64,000 nucleotides of DNA from Halopiger aswanensis (GTDB lineage Archaea > Halobacteriota > Halobacteria > Halobacteriales > Natrialbaceae): positions 517,760-581,759 of the forward strand of contig NZ_RAPO01000004.1 of assembly GCF_003610195.1 (NCBI RefSeq). The letters are read 5' to 3'. The position numbers were made by a program, and so were the translations under genes. Under the pieces are notes generated by a model, which ran no database searches, had not been told where the DNA came from, and worked only from the letters and a program-made list of their open reading frames with translations. Shown here in pieces: positions 8,240 through 16,568 of this stretch (the stretch's first letter is position 1; each line of letters opens with the position of its first letter).

Positions 8240-9778
8240 TTAGAGATCGAACACTGGCTCGAGTTTGTCCGGCATATTTTCGCCACTGGCTCCAGTGGTG
8301 ACGAGCGATACACCGACTGTCACGACGACCGCAGCGACGATCGCGATGAAGTAGAAGTCCATCCCGATCGGGAATTCGAATCCAATCTGAGTCGCGATCA
8401 GTAGCACGACGTTCAGGAGGACCGCCGTCAACAGGCCGGCGATGACCCCCTCGCGGCTGCAATCCTTCCAGAGAAGGCCGATCACGATGGCGGGAAACGT
8501 CCCGCTGACGAAGGTACCCCAACCGAAGGTACCGAGGATCGCCACGAGGTGGCCCCCGTACAGCCCGAATAGGACCGAGATAACGCCGATGACGAGCGTC
8601 GTGATACGTCCGACCCACGTTTGTCTATTTTCACTCAAATTCCAGCCGAACATCCGGACGAAGTCGCGAGCGATCACGCCCGAAGCCACCGACAGGAAGA
8701 ACCCGGCGGTCGACATGATCGCCGCGACGAGTCCCGCGTATATGATCAGTTGAATACCGATGTGGAGCTGTTCAACGAACTGCAACGCGGCGAAGTCAGG
8801 GTCGGTCATCGGCTCAACCGTTCCGTCGGCGACCAGGTGCAACGCCGCAAAGCCGATCAGCATCCACAGAAGACTGCCAACGGCATAGGTCACGCCGCTG
8901 ATGAGGCCCACCGTACGGAGCCCCTCAGGGTTGTCGATTGAGTACATGCGTTGGAGTACCTGCGGCTGGCCGACGACGCCGACTGAAAAGACGATGGGCC
9001 AAATGAGCAACAGGCCGGGCGCAGATGCCTTCGCGAGCCCGAACCCGTCCAGCATCTGCGGCGTAAACGTCTTCACGATGTCGCCGTTCGACACCTCGCC
9101 GGCCGCCGCGGCAGTCATGGTGACTTCGGTCATCCCGCCGGCGACCTGGAAGAAGCCGACGACCGCACCAGCCGCACCGACGAGCATCACTGCGCCAGTG
9201 TACGCCCCGGAAAGCTGTGCGGCCGCCATTCCGCCGAAGGCAATGTAGAGGATAATCGCACCGAAGACAATCCAGACGGCGACCTCCATGTTCACCCCGA
9301 GCAGCACGGAGAGGACGTATCCCCCGCCCGCAACCTGGGACGCGAGATAGGAAATGCAGGCGATAAAGAGGATCAACGCGAGCAATCCACGGGCCAGCGG
9401 GCTCTCGAACCGTTCATCGACGATGTCAGGCAGCGTGCCGATGTCGGCGGCGTCAGCTATCCCGCGGACGCGCTTGCCGACCATCCAGTACGCCATCGCG
9501 AACCCGAGTCCCGCTGCAAAGGTCATGTACAGCGAGGACGTCCCCATCTGGTAAACGAGACCAGGGCCGCCGATGAATCCGAAAGCCGACATTATCCCTG
9601 ACATACTCGCGAGAGTGATCACCGCCGCACCGAACAGTTTCGTCGCGCCGTAGTACTCGTCGGGGTCGGAAATCAGTCGTTCCGCCCAGAGGCCCACGAG
9701 AACCGTCGAGATTACAAATAGGATCACGAACACCGTCTGGACGACCTGTACGCCTTCGAGCCACGCTTCGAGTGCCAT
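8240..9778 (-). CDS. Sodium:solute symporter (SSS/PutP family)
   Basis: A 512-residue integral membrane protein with about 13 hydrophobic helices. The pattern is that of the SSS family: an early YYGATKLFGAAV segment, the Gly-rich helix FIGGPGLVYQMG, and the IWPIVFSVGVVGQPQVLQR segment that sits in the family signature region. It should import a small organic acid or other solute with Na+. The gene follows a 172-residue membrane protein (one base between stop and start) and is followed directly by a 25-residue TM peptide, so three membrane components appear to be co-translated. The location between a 3-hydroxybutyrate-dehydrogenase-like gene and a thiolase suggests a short-chain monocarboxylate, acetoacetate or hydroxybutyrate as substrate (inference). 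Confidence 0.88.
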   Translation of the reverse strand: MALEAWLEGVQVVQTVFVILFVISTVLVGLWAERLISDPDEYYGATKLFGAAVITLASMSGIMSAFGFIGGPGLVYQMGTSSLYMTFAAGLGFAMAYWMVGKRVRGIADAADIGTLPDIVDERFESPLARGLLALILFIACISYLASQVAGGGYVLSVLLGVNMEVAVWIVFGAIILYIAFGGMAAAQLSGAYTGAVMLVGAAGAVVGFFQVAGGMTEVTMTAAAAGEVSNGDIVKTFTPQMLDGFGLAKASAPGLLLIWPIVFSVGVVGQPQVLQRMYSIDNPEGLRTVGLISGVTYAVGSLLWMLIGFAALHLVADGTVEPMTDPDFAALQFVEQLHIGIQLIIYAGLVAAIMSTAGFFLSVASGVIARDFVRMFGWNLSENRQTWVGRITTLVIGVISVLFGLYGGHLVAILGTFGWGTFVSGTFPAIVIGLLWKDCSREGVIAGLLTAVLLNVVLLIATQIGFEFPIGMDFYFIAIVAAVVVTVGVSLVTTGASGENMPDKLEPVFDL

Positions 9779-9779
9779 A

Positions 9780-10298
9780 TCATTCCACCTCCGCTGCTTC
9801 TGTCGTTGATCCGGATGGCGATTCCGCGCTTGGCGTAGCTTCGGCGCCCTCGATTTCCTCGAGTTCGGCGAGGAACTCGTCCCAGGCGCCGTCCGGCAGG
9901 TAGTGCTCGCGATAATAGAGACCGTACGCGAGGTTGATGCTCATGAAGCCGCCGATCCAGTACAGCCAGAAGACCGCCGCGAACGACGGGTGCATTCCGG
10001 TGACCAAGAACTCGGGGGTCTGTCCCACGAACAATTCGCTGTAGTACTGGGCCAAACCGAACCCGGCCAGCGCCAACACCGTGAACACCCCGAGGGGGTA
10101 CGCGAGCAATTTCAGACTGATCTCGTGGTCGTGTGCCGCTCCGACGATGAAGTACGGGTGCAGCACGAAAACCGTGACTAGCAACGCCTCGAACCAGTAC
10201 CCTGCAAAACCCAACAGGAGGGCAGCGAGCCACAGCGCCGCTCCCGCTACCATCAAGTGAGTTACGTAGGGTTCGATGTCGATTTTCCTGTCTAGCAT
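9780..10298 (-). CDS. Small multi-spanning membrane protein, probable symporter subunit
   Basis: A 172-residue protein with about four hydrophobic helices between residues 10 and 125 and an acidic Glu/Ala/Ser-rich C-terminal tail. The start is placed at the ATG at 10298 because GGTGAT lies 5 nt upstream. An in-frame ATG at 10400 would add a basic Thr/Arg-rich leader that does not look native. Its TGA is one base ahead of the symporter ATG (TGATATG), so the two are translationally linked. Conserved-looking intramembrane residues include HPYFIVGAAHDHE and FWLYWIGGFMSINLAYG. I do not recognise a named family. Its arrangement resembles the small-plus-large subunit pairs found with some archaeal SSS transporters. 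Confidence 0.75.
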   Translation of the reverse strand: MLDRKIDIEPYVTHLMVAGAALWLAALLLGFAGYWFEALLVTVFVLHPYFIVGAAHDHEISLKLLAYPLGVFTVLALAGFGLAQYYSELFVGQTPEFLVTGMHPSFAAVFWLYWIGGFMSINLAYGLYYREHYLPDGAWDEFLAELEEIEGAEATPSAESPSGSTTEAAEVE

Positions 10299-10735
10299 AG
10301 CTATCACCGATCGTCGTCTCGGTGCCTGTACGTGAACCGTACGCCGTGTCGTGCTCTGTTTCTGGTCATCAGTCTCCCCGGTCAGTGCCTCAATAATCAT
10401 TGATAATCCTGGATAGTGGGTAAACGCCCGGGTTTAGTCATAAACCTCGAGTAGCGTCGCCAGCACACCGACTTTACGACAGTTCGACGCCAGACGATAT
10501 CGGGGTATCCCGGTGGTGAACCCACCCAGTACCCCTGAACCCATCGCACAATCAGGGACTGGGTTCGACTCTCCACCCGGTGATACGATCGGCGAGCGGT
10601 GTCGAGGAACACGAGGGAGACGGTTCGCTCCGGACTGAAAATCACGCACCAGTAATCTGAACCGTACGAAAACACCCCGGCAGGGGTTACATGTCAACCC
10701 GGCGTTTCTCCACCGTGCTGCGCAATGAGAAACGT
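10299..10735. other. Divergent promoter region between symporter operon and thiolase
   Basis: This 437-bp region separates the minus-strand symporter operon from the plus-strand thiolase. It must carry promoters for both. Open frames within it are Arg/Ser-rich and are not supported as genes. I found no clear operator palindrome by eye. Confidence 0.5.
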
Positions 10736-11908
10736 ATGAGAGATGTCCTGATAGCCGGCGTCGGGGCCACCGATTTCGGCGACCACCCGGATCGAACGGG
10801 CCGAGAACTATTTGCCGAGGCCCGATCGCTGGCGTTCGAACGAAGCGCCGTGCCGCCCGGCGAGGTTGACGTCCTCTACTACGGGAACTTCATGGGCGCA
10901 ACCGCGGAGGGACAGAGTCATCAGGCGCCGCTGGTGGCAGGCGATATCGGCGGAACGAACCTCGAGGCGATGCGTATCGAGAACGCCTGCGCCTCGGGGG
11001 GTTACGCGGTCGCCGAGGGCGTCCGGGCGATCCGCAGCGGCGAGGCCGACGTCGCCCTCGTCGGCGGAATGGAACGGATGACCAACCTCGAGACTGACGC
11101 GACGACGGCGTCGCTCGCACGGGCTGCCGACGAACTGTACGAGATCAGCGCCGGGATGACCTTCCCGGGAGCGTACGGCCTTCTTGCGGACGCCTACCTG
11201 GACCGCCACGGCGGCACGATCGATGATCTCGCCCGTATCGCTGTCAAGAACCACGCGAACGCGTCGACCAATCCGAAGGCGCAGTACGGAGACGTGATCG
11301 ACGTCGACGACGTACTCGAGGCGCCGCGGGTCGCCTCACCGCTGGGGTTGTACGACGCCTGTCCGATCACCGACGGGGCCGGCGCCGCCGTACTCGTTTC
11401 GCCGGAGTACGCCGAATCAGCCGGACTCGAGCCGGAGGTCGCGATCACTGGTTCAGGCCGCGGGACCGATGCGCTGGCACTGCAGGAACGTGACGACCTG
11501 ACTCGAACGCCCGCCGCCGAGGCCGCGGCCGAAACGGCGTACGAGCAGGCCGCCATCACGTCGGTCGATCTCGACTTCGCAGAGGTTCACGACTGCTTTA
11601 CCATCGCTGAGGTGCTTGCGCTCGAGGCGCTCGACCTGTACGAGCACGGCGAAGCGATTGATGCGGCCCGCAAGGGCGAGACGACCCGCGACGGTCACGT
11701 CCCGGTCAACCTTTCGGGCGGACTGAAGGCGAAGGGCCATCCGGTCGGTGCGACGGGCGTTTCTCAACTGGTCGAGGCGACGAAACTGCTCACGGGCGCC
11801 CACCCGAACGCCGACGCAGTACCGGAAGCCTCGACGGCTGTCACCCACAATGCGGGCGGGACGGTCGCGACCGCCGCGGTCCACGTCCTCGAGGAGGTCG
11901 GAGCATGA
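10736..11908 (+). CDS. Thiolase-family acetyl-CoA acetyltransferase
   Basis: A 390-residue archaeal thiolase (SCP2/acetoacetyl-CoA thiolase-like). The nucleophilic cysteine is in ENACASGG. The catalytic His is in the C-terminal GHPVGATG. The last motif reads HNAGGT without the second cysteine of classical degradative thiolases, which is the usual archaeal/SCP2-type form. The start at 10736 (MRDVLIAGVG) is chosen over an ATG at 10691 because the protein fold begins there. Its stop overlaps the start of the DUF35 gene (ATGA), so the two probably form the thiolase/DUF35 complex known from archaea. With the acyl-CoA ligase and dehydrogenase upstream it would split acetoacetyl-CoA to acetyl-CoA, or run in reverse. 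Confidence 0.87.
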   Translation: MRDVLIAGVGATDFGDHPDRTGRELFAEARSLAFERSAVPPGEVDVLYYGNFMGATAEGQSHQAPLVAGDIGGTNLEAMRIENACASGGYAVAEGVRAIRSGEADVALVGGMERMTNLETDATTASLARAADELYEISAGMTFPGAYGLLADAYLDRHGGTIDDLARIAVKNHANASTNPKAQYGDVIDVDDVLEAPRVASPLGLYDACPITDGAGAAVLVSPEYAESAGLEPEVAITGSGRGTDALALQERDDLTRTPAAEAAAETAYEQAAITSVDLDFAEVHDCFTIAEVLALEALDLYEHGEAIDAARKGETTRDGHVPVNLSGGLKAKGHPVGATGVSQLVEATKLLTGAHPNADAVPEASTAVTHNAGGTVATAAVHVLEEVGA

Positions 11909-12333
11909 GCGACGACCTTGAGTCCACCGGGATCGGCTACGACGACTGGCTCGACGCTTTGGAGGACGGTAACGGTTTTTACCTGCAGGGGAAGAATACA
12001 GCGACGATTCCGCCGGCTCCTGAACGAGAGAGTCTCGATCGCGAGCCACTTCCCGATGAAGGAACGATCGAGGCGGTAAGCACCATCCACGTTCCGCACC
12101 CGGCGTTCGCCGACGACGCACCGTACGCGGTCGCGGTGGCATCGTTCGGTCCAGTGCGGCTAACCGGACAGGTACAAGACGTCGATCCGACGACCGTCGA
12201 AGGAGGGAGCACGGTCGTGCCGACGGTGGTATCCACCAACGACACCAAAGACGAAGAGAGGTTCATCGGCTTCATTCCAATCGAGTCGAATGAGCCCGAA
12301 GACGGAAGCAAGCACGGGAGACCGACTAGATGA
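11905..12333 (+). CDS. DUF35 OB-fold protein, thiolase partner, zinc ribbon degenerate
   Basis: A 142-residue protein of the type that pairs with archaeal thiolases and bridges them to partner enzymes. In the family an N-terminal zinc ribbon with two Cys pairs precedes an OB fold. Here the OB-like part (about residues 50-115, PHPAFADDAPYAVAVASFGPVRLTGQV in two pieces) is recognisable, but the whole protein has no cysteine. The zinc ribbon has therefore lost its metal site. It overlaps the thiolase stop by 4 bp. The assignment rests mostly on position and on the OB-like segment. Confidence 0.68.
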   Translation: MSDDLESTGIGYDDWLDALEDGNGFYLQGKNTATIPPAPERESLDREPLPDEGTIEAVSTIHVPHPAFADDAPYAVAVASFGPVRLTGQVQDVDPTTVEGGSTVVPTVVSTNDTKDEERFIGFIPIESNEPEDGSKHGRPTR

Positions 12334-12409
12334 GCGTACTCGTGGGAGGGAAGCACCTCAGTGGAACGTTCCGACCGATTTCTTCCCGGAGTTGGCCTCC
12401 AAATCTATC

Positions 12410-13228
12410 TTAACGGGAACCGATTCCGGCATTAGAATCCCCGTTGGTGCCCGAGTCCGCGGGTTTTGCCTCTCGCGTCACGTTGTCGGCCGGCCGGTCA
12501 GATGACTCATTCTCGAGGTCCGACTGTGCTTCGATGTCGTTCATTGCGTGAACGACTCGCCGGAGAATCTTCCGCTGGCTCCGGCGGAGATTCTTCGAGG
12601 CCCCCATCTTTGAAATGTCGAACTCCTCGGCCAGCCCTTCCAAGCTCGTCTCTCGAGGAGTTGAGAAGTAGCCCTTCTCGACGGCCGCTTCGAGGGTTTC
12701 CCTCTCGGTGTCGGTCAGGTCCTGCAGCCCCGACAGCAGCGTATACAGAGAATCGACGTTTTGCAGGATGTCAGAGAACTCATCGATGTGGATCGAGTTG
12801 TCGTTTTTCACTGTGAACTCGTTGTTCCGATCGAGCTCCGACAGCGCGTCGTCCGCCTGTTCGTCACGGTCGAAACCGACGTTCCAGAGTTCGCTCCCGT
12901 CGCGAATAACGAAGGGACCGGTCACGTACCCATCGTTTTCGAGAATTGTCCGCATAGCGTCGGTTTCGTCGATCCGAGACCGGACGACGGCCGTGTTCCC
13001 CTTGCGAGTGAGGAGGTCGTACCCCCGAAACATCTGGTACTCACTCAGCGATTCGAGTCCGTTGCTCAGTTCCTCACGGTTCTGGCCAACGACCATGAGG
13101 TGAGTCTCGAGGGTCCGGTCGGCGTGGTTGAAGTCCCAATGTTGTGTATGAAAGGCAACATCGTGCTCCCGCGTCGTCCTGATATACGGACAATCGTACT
13201 GGACCATATCCAGTTTGAGGGATTTCAT
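12410..13228 (-). CDS. Bat-type HTH_10 transcriptional regulator
   Basis: A 272-residue haloarchaeal regulator. The C-terminal part (about residues 158-215) shows the bacterio-opsin-activator HTH_10 pattern: LTDTERETLEAAVEKGYF, then PRETSLEGLAEEFDIS and NLRRSQRKIL. The N-terminal part is a probable ligand/sensor domain. A Ser/Asp/Glu-rich disordered tail ends the protein. The open frame extends upstream to 13570, but bases 13229-13570 are AT-richer and encode a Cys/Tyr/Ser-rich, non-acidic stretch. The ATG at 13228 (MKSLKLDMVQYDCPY) is therefore preferred. It lies convergent to the thiolase/DUF35 genes and may control the short-chain acid locus (inference). Confidence 0.83.
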   Translation of the reverse strand: MKSLKLDMVQYDCPYIRTTREHDVAFHTQHWDFNHADRTLETHLMVVGQNREELSNGLESLSEYQMFRGYDLLTRKGNTAVVRSRIDETDAMRTILENDGYVTGPFVIRDGSELWNVGFDRDEQADDALSELDRNNEFTVKNDNSIHIDEFSDILQNVDSLYTLLSGLQDLTDTERETLEAAVEKGYFSTPRETSLEGLAEEFDISKMGASKNLRRSQRKILRRVVHAMNDIEAQSDLENESSDRPADNVTREAKPADSGTNGDSNAGIGSR

Positions 13229-13847
13229 ACTATCTATTACCACATAGTGTGCAGCAGTTTTTATATTGTGGATTTTGGATTTAACACCCTTTTTCGAACT
13301 AAGGACCGCCACCTTGTCAAAGTAGTATGTATACAGCCCCGATTTCACCCTTCTTTCGACGTAGACACCGGTATTCGTAATGTAGTCATGGCAGCGTATG
13401 ACTTCAAAACGAGCGGCTTGCAAGTTGTGGCAACGAGACGGTGACTCACTACAACCGTCGTGATATGGATAATCATCAAAGGCACGCCAGTATAGACGTT
13501 GTACAGGTTGAACCTGCTTGGGCAATTCAATATATTGAGGGACACGCTCAAATTCGATAGGTTCGAGCACGGGCCCTTTCTACTCCATCCTTAACCAACT
13601 CTCTCAGGGTCCGACCCCCAAGACCAGTTACACCGAACGTGCCGAGATGCCCACTTCGAAAATGGCCGTCAGTTTTGGTATACAACGCACCAGCGTGCAG
13701 TTACGGACCTACTCGAGAATACCGACGTCGTCGCTGTCGGGCAGGGCAGTTCTGATCCGACGGAGATACTAACTATCTCTTGGAAGTCGAATGGCAAAAG
13801 TATCGATGCGAGTTCGGGCGAAACAAGCGGTGCAGTACCAGCGCTCG
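13229..13847. other. Intergenic region with a possible coding relic
   Basis: This 619-bp stretch separates the Bat-like regulator start from the end of the carboxypeptidase gene. On the plus strand a frame without ATG or GTG opens after a TAA near 13590 and reads through 13850, giving segments such as RDAHFENGRQFWYTTHQRA and TDLLENTDVVAVGQG. It looks like a 3' fragment of an old gene but matches nothing I recognise. The rest is AT-rich and probably contains the regulator promoter. Confidence 0.3.
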
Positions 13848-15011
13848 TTACTCTCGGTAGGCCTCGTGTTCCGGTGACCACTCCTCTCGCGGGAGGTCCT
13901 TCCAGAAGTAGTCACCGCGGGGTGGAATTTCGTCGGCAGCTGCGGGATCAACTTCGTAGAGCGCGCCGGAGGCCAGCCCCTCGAGGATCTCGTTCATGGT
14001 CGTATTGATGACGGTCACGAGTTTGCCGTTTGCTGCGTTCCCGAGCTGCGAAGCCTGTCCACGGAACTCGAAGAGAACGCTGCCGCGTCCCCGAATTCCG
14101 TGGGCGTTCCGGGCGATATTAGCGGTGGTCCCGCCAGGATAGCGGTCCCAAGTGGTATGTCCAAGATCGGTAGTCTCCTGATACGCATGCGCAGAAATCT
14201 GGCGCGAGAGGTTTACTGCTTCGTCAGGCGCAGCCTCGTTGCGCGGCCACATCGTCGACGCATTGATCAGTTCGCAGTCCGAATTCCGGTAGGTGAACTG
14301 ATGATGCCAATCGCAGATAATATCGGCATCAACCTCATCCGCCTTGTCGAGTAACGCCTGCGTCTCAGGAGAGGGATTCTCATTCGGAATCAGATCGGGA
14401 TCAATGCCGTCAGTCTCGGCGAGGATATCCGAATCGATACCGAAGTAGTGCTGTCGGTTCGGATCGACTGAGCCACACTGATTCTTTCCGAAGTAAGGTC
14501 CATCGTGGCAGATGTCTGCCGGTCGTGCGTTCTCTCGCTGAGGTGTCTCATTGTTGTCGGCCGGCGCCCAGCCGTCAGGATTGAGTCGCGGAACGACATG
14601 CAACGTTACCTCGTCACGGATCTTCTCGACTTGGTGTCCGCCAGCGGCGAACCGCTGGAGAAGTTGGAGGACTGCCTCCGTCGTGTGTTGTTCGTCACCG
14701 TGCTGTTGAGTCACGTAGACGACATCGGTGTCGCCGCCGTCAACCCGAACGTAGGGTACGTCTCGTCCTTCCCACGTCTCGCCAATCGAATCATACTCGA
14801 GATTGCTCTTTCTGTCGAGTTTATCGAGAGTGTTGTAGAGGTCTGCGTTACTCGTGAATGCGTTGTAGTTAATGTTCGCCGTTTCCGGAGGGAACGGGCC
14901 GCCCGGTTTGATGAAGTCATCTGTACAGTCGTCGGCACTGACGGTGCCGATGCCGAGTGTTCCGACTCCTGCGATTCCACCGAGGGTTCTGAGGATGGTT
15001 CGTCGACGCAT
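13848..15011 (-). CDS. Secreted M14-family zinc carboxypeptidase
   Basis: A 387-residue metallocarboxypeptidase with a short Tat-like signal (MRRRTILRTLGGIAGVGTL) and a probable cleavage near SADD at residue 26. The M14 zinc site is visible: HGDEQ (HxxE) near residue 104, and a downstream histidine in ICDWHHQ near residue 230. The substrate-binding motifs VPRLNPDGW and VDPNRQHYF are also clear. A Glu in VLFEFRGQ near the C terminus fits the general-base position. It should trim C-terminal residues from peptides outside the cell. It is monocistronic, with an AT-rich upstream region (15012-15100) that likely holds its promoter. Confidence 0.87.
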   Translation of the reverse strand: MRRRTILRTLGGIAGVGTLGIGTVSADDCTDDFIKPGGPFPPETANINYNAFTSNADLYNTLDKLDRKSNLEYDSIGETWEGRDVPYVRVDGGDTDVVYVTQQHGDEQHTTEAVLQLLQRFAAGGHQVEKIRDEVTLHVVPRLNPDGWAPADNNETPQRENARPADICHDGPYFGKNQCGSVDPNRQHYFGIDSDILAETDGIDPDLIPNENPSPETQALLDKADEVDADIICDWHHQFTYRNSDCELINASTMWPRNEAAPDEAVNLSRQISAHAYQETTDLGHTTWDRYPGGTTANIARNAHGIRGRGSVLFEFRGQASQLGNAANGKLVTVINTTMNEILEGLASGALYEVDPAAADEIPPRGDYFWKDLPREEWSPEHEAYRE

Positions 15012-16071
15012 TCCAAATAGCCATGCAACATTACCATTGATAAATCTTTCCTGCTTATATATACACTATTTATTATATTCAGACGATATTACACTATCCA
15101 GTAAAGCGTGTTTGAGAAGTGAGCAGGCCGTAATGAGCGGTGGTCATGTCACTCATATACCGACGTACGCTCGATTCGAATCGTAGATTGGGTCGTTAGA
15201 CAATGATAGATAGCCATTGGGGACGGTCACGACGGATACCCCAATCTCGCGGAGGAACGACGTTTCAGGTCGTCCCAAGCATCGATTCGTTGACTCTACT
15301 CGCTCGTCGGTATTCGAATACGCCTATGACCTCGCATCGGCCTCGTTGAAGTCTCTAATCCTCTTCCGTCGATCCTCGGGGTCGTCGACGCCGCCTCGTG
15401 CAGTGCCGATACTACTCAGTCCTCGACTTCGGCCGCCTCGGCGACCCGATGATCGGGGACGGCCTCGGCGGCTAGCCGGCGATTCGCCGTCTGCACGTTC
15501 GTCGTCATCCTCCAAACCGTTCGCGCTGAGCCTCGGTCGATCAGCAGATGTCGGCGACCGTGGACCCGTGCCATCTGCCGGGACGGCGCCGACAAGCTGA
15601 CGAACTCGAGTATCAAAGTCGACTGGAGGACTTGCTGCGGTTGCGCGCCGCTGACCCGCTGAAACACCGTATGGTCTGTGGCTTCGCGGGAGAAGGCGGA
15701 CGAGTTTCGCTTCGCAGCCCGTTTCCGCGGAGAGTTCGAAAGGTGCGTAGGAAGGCTTTACTTCAACCCTAATCTCGACGACTACCTCATCCAGGTCGGT
15801 TCCTTCGGGTGCGGTCACGAGTACAACGACTCGATCACCGATGATCGGCGATATTTATTCACTTGGTACTATAAGTACGCTCCAAAGTTCGATCGGACGT
15901 CGAGATTCCGAATCTCGGCATCGAACAGCCATCGGGACGACCGACGCGTCGCTACGAGGGTAACGGCGCAGAGCAACCCCGGAGAACCCTACTCTTTAGG
16001 ACGGGTGAGGAAAAGAAATGACCGACTGGCGTGTGAACACACGAGACACAGGACACGAAAACGGGGAGGAC
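15012..16071. other. Long region without a supported gene
   Basis: This region is just over 1 kb. The first 250 bp are AT-rich and include the carboxypeptidase promoter area. From about 15320 to 15820 the DNA is GC-rich and several overlapping frames are open on both strands. The minus-strand frame starting at 15818 begins like a haloarchaeal protein (MTAPEGTDLDEVVVEIRVEV) but becomes Arg/Ser-rich after about 30 codons, as if frameshifted. I regard it as a possible decayed gene of unknown kind. No repeat or RNA was seen. Confidence 0.35.
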
Positions 16072-16566
16072 ATGTCGAAGCACTACATCACAACGGAGGA
16101 GCATCTGCCCGACGAGGAACTGGCAGAGACGACGCTTCAGATCACCGATGCCGAGACGAAGCGAATCTTCGAGGCGCGAGTCCGGATTGCCCGCGAACCC
16201 GACGAGCTGACCGACCCGCGGCCGCTGCGGGTCGTCACTGGACCGCACGAGAACGTTAGCGAGGAACGGTACGTCGAACTAATCGACGAGATTGACGAGG
16301 GAGAGATAGACGACGACCTCCTACATCGGCTCACGACCGAGCAGGAATCAGCATCGAACATCGTCAATACGCGGTCGGACGACCTCAAGGTGATTCTGCG
16401 CTATCTCGTCGAATCGGGCCAGTACGAATCGACCGCTGAGGCGCTCCGAGAGATCGCGTTCCAGCACCTCGCGGAGAATCGGCCCGCGCTGCTAGAAACG
16501 TACGAGGACGTTCGGACCGAGTTCGAAGCCGACCCGCTCCGTCGCGCCCTCACGGACGGGGAGTAG
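16072..16566 (+). CDS. Small acidic protein upstream of the UbiD pair
   Basis: A 164-residue acidic protein with no signal peptide or membrane helix. It begins MSKHYITTEEHLPDEELAE; an in-frame ATG at 16018 would add 18 less acidic residues. The N-terminal half looks beta-rich (LQITDAETKRIFEARVRI). The C-terminal half is helical (LKVILRYLVESGQYESTAE and following). I do not recognise the family. Its TAG is two bases ahead of the UbiD ATG, so it is certainly in that operon. It could be a small subunit of the decarboxylase or a regulator of it. Confidence 0.7.
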   Translation: MSKHYITTEEHLPDEELAETTLQITDAETKRIFEARVRIAREPDELTDPRPLRVVTGPHENVSEERYVELIDEIDEGEIDDDLLHRLTTEQESASNIVNTRSDDLKVILRYLVESGQYESTAEALREIAFQHLAENRPALLETYEDVRTEFEADPLRRALTDGE

Positions 16567-16568
16567 CC

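Noticed and set aside
15678..16259. A 193-codon plus-strand frame upstream of the UbiD operon
   Set aside because: Composition is Arg/Asn/Tyr-rich. It overlaps the better supported acidic gene at 16072 in another frame and has no Shine-Dalgarno or TATA element.
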